Shown here: positions 60,938-64,000 of the stretch, piece after piece | Numbering within the stretch: the first letter of the stretch is position 1 | Layout: every line of letters begins with the position of its first letter | From: Mycolicibacterium sp. TUM20985 | GTDB lineage: Bacteria > Actinomycetota > Actinomycetes > Mycobacteriales > Mycobacteriaceae | DNA length: 64,000 nt | Direction: 5' to 3' | Assembly (NCBI RefSeq): GCF_030295745.1 | Contig: NZ_AP027291.1 | Coordinates: 5,332,001-5,396,000 of the forward strand | The notes under the pieces: generated by a model | Told to the model about the DNA's origin: nothing | What the model saw: only the letters and a program-made list of their open reading frames with translations | Databases searched by the model: none | Position numbers and translations under genes: made by a program

Positions 60938-62110
60938 TCAAGGGGCGGGCGGCTCGGCAGGTGCGATCTCGAACGTGAACTGGTAGCCGCCAATGCCGAT
61001 GACGGCGCCGTCGCTGAGCGTCGCGCTGCCACGAATGCGCTGGTGGGAAACGTGCACGCCGTTGGCCGACCGCAGGTCGTTGATCACGAAGTTGGCGCCC
61101 GTGTCGATGATCGTGGCGTGGTATCGGCTCACCTTGGGATCGTCGAGCACGACGCCGTTGTCACCGCGGCGACCGATCCCGGTGGTCACCGTCTCCAGCG
61201 GATAGCAGCGGCCGGCGGCGTCGCGGAGCTGCGCCCGGCTCGATCCGGCGGGGGCCGACGTCGTCGTGTGACGCTCGAGCGTGGTGAGGATCTCCGACGC
61301 GTCGTTCTGCGCGATCTGCCGGACGTCCAACGGCTCCTGACGCAGGATCCGCTGCTCCAATGTGCGTAGCGTCGGCCCGGGTTCGATGCCCAGCTCGTCT
61401 GACAACACCGATCGCAATCGCCGGTAGGCGTTGAGGGCGTCAGTTTGACGCTCGGTCGCGTAGTAGGCAGTGATCAACTGGGTCCACAGCGGCTCCCGAT
61501 AGGGATGCTCGGCCACGAGTCCTTCGAGCTCGCCGATCACCGAACCCCCTCGCCCACAGGCGATTTCGGACTCCGCACGTACCACGTGGGCCACCACCTT
61601 GTCCTCGACGAGTGCGGTGGCGAACGATTGGACGAAGCGGAACTCACGCAAGTCGTCGAGGACGGGACCGCGCCACTGCGCCAGGGCGGCCGACAGACGA
61701 TCGCTGGCGAGGCCGAACCGACCGGCCGCGGCGGCTTGAACCCCGGCTGCCTTGTCGGTGGTGAACCGCCCCAGATCACAGGCCCCGTCGGGCACGTTGA
61801 GTTGATAGCCCGGTCGGGCACTGGCCAAGACGGTCTTCGGGTCGACGCCGGCCGAGCCGAGGACCTTGCGCAGGTTCGCCACGTACACGTGCAGGTTGTG
61901 TATCGCATCCGCCTGCGGCGCATCCTCGTCCCAGATCGCAGAGATGATCGAATCCCTCGGAACGGGGCGATTGCGGTTGATCAGCAGCAACGCCAATACC
62001 GCGCTCTGCTTGGGTGTGCCCAACGGCACCGGCTCGCGTCTCAGGCTGACCCGAAATGGACCCAGCACGCCGAAGTCCAGACCCGACGCAAGCACCGCAC
62101 TCGATGTCAT
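60938..62110 (-). CDS. embR: EmbR-like SARP regulator with FHA domain
   Basis: A 390-residue transcription factor of the EmbR type. Winged-helix DNA-binding domain about 15-105, bacterial transcriptional activation domain about 110-255, and a C-terminal FHA domain (about 290-385) with the phosphothreonine-binding residues in GIGRRGDN, VSRYHATI and SANGVHV. M. tuberculosis EmbR (388 residues) is phosphorylated by PknH and activates embCAB. Start ATG overlaps the kinase gene stop by four bases, so kinase and regulator are a unit. Confidence 0.92.
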   Translation of the reverse strand: MTSSAVLASGLDFGVLGPFRVSLRREPVPLGTPKQSAVLALLLINRNRPVPRDSIISAIWDEDAPQADAIHNLHVYVANLRKVLGSAGVDPKTVLASARPGYQLNVPDGACDLGRFTTDKAAGVQAAAAGRFGLASDRLSAALAQWRGPVLDDLREFRFVQSFATALVEDKVVAHVVRAESEIACGRGGSVIGELEGLVAEHPYREPLWTQLITAYYATERQTDALNAYRRLRSVLSDELGIEPGPTLRTLEQRILRQEPLDVRQIAQNDASEILTTLERHTTTSAPAGSSRAQLRDAAGRCYPLETVTTGIGRRGDNGVVLDDPKVSRYHATIIDTGANFVINDLRSANGVHVSHQRIRGSATLSDGAVIGIGGYQFTFEIAPAEPPAP

Positions 62111-63960
62111 CGGCCAGCGACGAGTTTCACCACGGGGTTCGGGCCCAAATCCGAGACGTAGATGTTGCCCGCCCCGTCGACCGCCACGCCCTGGGGATCG
62201 TTCAGGCCGGTCAAGGGCAGCGGGATCGCCGCCGCCGCGCCCGGCTCGAGCTCGACGATCGCGGCATTACCGCGGTCGGTGACGTAGACGGAGCCCTTCG
62301 AGTCGACCGCCACACCGTGGGGATCGTTGACGCCGTTGAACGGGAGTGGTTCGGCCACCGTCGAGCCTGCCGGCAGCTGCATCACCCGGTTGTTACCCGT
62401 GTCGGTGACGACGACCCCGCCTGCCGCGTCGACGGCGACCCCGCGGGGATCGTTGAGGCCGACGAAGGGCAGCGTGATCGCCGCCGTCGCGCCGGCCGCC
62501 AGGAACAGCACCCGATCGTTCCCACGATCGACGACATAGACGTCGCCCGCCGGACTGACGATGATGCCGCGGGGATCGTTGAGGCCGACGAAGGGCAGCG
62601 TGGCCGCCGCGGGCGCGCCCGCGGGCAGCCACTCCACCCGATCGTTACTCGAGTCGGTGACGTAGACGCCGCCCTTGGCATCGACCGCCACGTCTCGCGG
62701 GTTCTTGAGCCCGGTGAACGGCAGCTGGGTCGCAGCCGTCGCGCCGGGCTCCAGTCGCATCACCTGATCCGTGCCGATGCCGGTGACGTACGCGGTCCCA
62801 GCAGCATCGACCGCGACCCCGCCAGCGACGCGAATCCCTGGGAACGGCAGTGCAATCTGTGACGAAAACCCTTGGCCGACCGGGAGGGCGGAGGTGGCGG
62901 AAGTGGCAGTGCCGTCTGACGGCTGCCGCCCGACGATGATGACTCCCGCGACGACGACGGCCACGGCCGCGACGGCCGCCATTACCGCGATAGCCCTGCG
63001 CGACAAATGAATTCGCTGGCGAGAGTGTGTTTGACCGGCCTCGATGGCGGGGAGTGTCGGATCCCCCGCCGCCGCACGGGCGGCCGCGGCAAGCTCGTGA
63101 ACGGAGGCGTAGCGGTCGTCGGGATTCTTGGCCATCCCCTTGGCGATGACCTCGTCGAACGCTACGGGTACATCGGACTTCGTGACACTGGGTTGCGGCG
63201 GCGGAGTGTGCAGATGATGGGCGATTAACCCCTGCACGCCCACGTCGGAGGTGAACGGTGGCTGGCCGGTGAGACACTCGTACAGCACGCACGTCAGCGC
63301 GTACACGTCCACCCGGGAGTGGGTCTTGACTGCGGCGCCAATGGCCTCCGGCGCCATGTAGACCGCGGTGCCGATGGTTTCGCCGGCCTTGGTCAGCGTG
63401 TGGTCTCCGGACGCGTGAGCGATCCCGAAGTCGATGAGGTAGGCGAAGTCGTTTTCAGATACCAGGATGTTCGACGGTTTGACGTCGCGGTGTACCAGAC
63501 CGACGTCGTGGGCCGCTTGAAGTGCTCCGGCAACCTGGACGATGATCGCCACCGCCCGTGACGGCGGCAAGGCAGCTTCTTGTTTGATCAGCGTGCGAAG
63601 GTCCTTACCGTCGACCAGTCGCATGTTCAGGAACAGCCGACCGTCCACATCACCGAAGTCGTGGATCGGGATGATGTGCGGCTCGGTCAGCTGCGCCACG
63701 GCCTCGCACTCCCGCCGGAACCGTTCGCGCGACTCCTCGTCGTCGGCGGAGTGTGCGGGCAAGACCTTCAGCGCGACCACCCGATTGGTCTGCGAATCGC
63801 GCGCCCGCCACACCTGACCCATGCCGCCCGCACCAAGCAGTGACAGCAGACCATAGCGTCCGAAGACCTCGGTCGGTACTGCGCCCGAGGTGGCGTCCCC
63901 GCCGTCGGTCGAGCCTCCGCCCTGCGTGGAGTCCCCGCCGTCTATGACCGTGTCATCCAT
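62107..63960 (-). CDS. Ser/Thr protein kinase with extracellular NHL beta-propeller (PknD-like)
   Basis: A 617-residue receptor kinase. The kinase domain (about 33-290) has GAGGMGQV, catalytic HRDVKPSN, IDFGIA and APEAI, all intact. A membrane segment is at about 321-345. The outer part (about 365-617) consists of six NHL-type repeats of 42 residues (LNDPRGVAVDAAGG pattern), a six-bladed propeller as in PknD. It is coupled to the embR-like gene, the position PknH holds in M. tuberculosis, so the likely phosphorylation target is that regulator. ATG at 63960. Confidence 0.92.
   Translation of the reverse strand: MDDTVIDGGDSTQGGGSTDGGDATSGAVPTEVFGRYGLLSLLGAGGMGQVWRARDSQTNRVVALKVLPAHSADDEESRERFRRECEAVAQLTEPHIIPIHDFGDVDGRLFLNMRLVDGKDLRTLIKQEAALPPSRAVAIIVQVAGALQAAHDVGLVHRDVKPSNILVSENDFAYLIDFGIAHASGDHTLTKAGETIGTAVYMAPEAIGAAVKTHSRVDVYALTCVLYECLTGQPPFTSDVGVQGLIAHHLHTPPPQPSVTKSDVPVAFDEVIAKGMAKNPDDRYASVHELAAAARAAAGDPTLPAIEAGQTHSRQRIHLSRRAIAVMAAVAAVAVVVAGVIIVGRQPSDGTATSATSALPVGQGFSSQIALPFPGIRVAGGVAVDAAGTAYVTGIGTDQVMRLEPGATAATQLPFTGLKNPRDVAVDAKGGVYVTDSSNDRVEWLPAGAPAAATLPFVGLNDPRGIIVSPAGDVYVVDRGNDRVLFLAAGATAAITLPFVGLNDPRGVAVDAAGGVVVTDTGNNRVMQLPAGSTVAEPLPFNGVNDPHGVAVDSKGSVYVTDRGNAAIVELEPGAAAAIPLPLTGLNDPQGVAVDGAGNIYVSDLGPNPVVKLVAGR
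62441..62602 (-). repeat. 36-base repeat within the NHL propeller
   Basis: Bases 62441-62476 recur identically at 62567-62602, 126 bases (42 codons, one blade) apart; other blades are weaker copies. Confidence 0.8.
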
Positions 63961-64000
63961 TGCGGCTGATAACCCCGTCTCTGAGTGGCTAGCGCCACGC

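Noticed and set aside
60938..62110. SARP-type regulator taken as a sign of an antibiotic biosynthetic cluster
   Set aside because: The FHA domain and adjacent kinase mark it as EmbR type, and no biosynthetic genes are nearby.

Overview
The window is a GC-rich, densely packed chromosomal segment of an actinobacterium. Gene content and order point to a Mycobacterium, most likely a rapid grower (Mycolicibacterium). Evidence: iniB-iniA-iniC next to an IniR-type regulator, EtfD (Rv0338c type), the AspC-type aminotransferase (Rv0337c type), dcd with an adjacent tRNA-Gly, udgA, dnaK-grpE-dnaJ-hspR, clpB, TtfA and a type II flavohemoglobin. Much of it looks collinear, with inversions and insertions, with the Rv0320-Rv0385 part of M. 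tuberculosis. These assignments come from recognising sequence; no database search was run. No insertion sequence, prophage or CRISPR array was seen.

Layout. 1-5424 (minus): a six-gene run ttfA, SDR, lipoprotein, SpoU methyltransferase, GH76 hydrolase and acetoacetyl-CoA synthetase (cut by the window edge). 5535-8841: an SDR and clpB, tail to tail around a strong terminator. 8971-14952 (minus): a membrane GGDEF-EAL protein and an operon of ABM-domain membrane protein, MFS exporter and guanine-deaminase-like enzyme. 15278-16790: an XRE regulator facing a pair of ClpP paralogues, one of which has lost its catalytic serine. 16923-19696 (plus): GAP-family membrane protein, flavohemoglobin, aldose epimerase. 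19710-23797 (minus): the dnaK-grpE-dnaJ-hspR heat-shock operon. 24182-33571 (plus): small secreted protein, metNIQ importer, aldolase-like enzyme, lipoprotein, zwf-GH15 pair, a DinB-like protein and an F420-type oxidoreductase.

33612-43954 is the extended ini locus. iniBAC (minus) codes for two dynamin-like GTPases and the repeat protein IniB. Upstream lies a small protein that shares the IniB N-terminal module. Divergent from it is an operon of a membrane-anchored Hsp70/actin-like protein and IniR, a STAND-type LuxR regulator. The iniB promoter and the divergent promoter region both carry clusters of TTAGGGG-like repeats, which suggests one cis-regulated envelope-stress module. I consider this the most interesting part of the window.

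44170-64000 carries etfD (membrane Fe-S oxidoreductase for electron-transfer flavoprotein), aspC, a YibE/F membrane protein, a udgA-DUF1330-cyp140-DinB-like operon, a second membrane-anchored actin-like protein with a repeat tail, dcd, tRNA-Gly(CCC), a four-gene lipid-phosphate membrane cassette (two PAP2, DAG kinase-like, YihY), a small secreted protein, and a two-gene operon pairing a PknD-like NHL-propeller Ser/Thr kinase with an EmbR-like SARP-FHA regulator.
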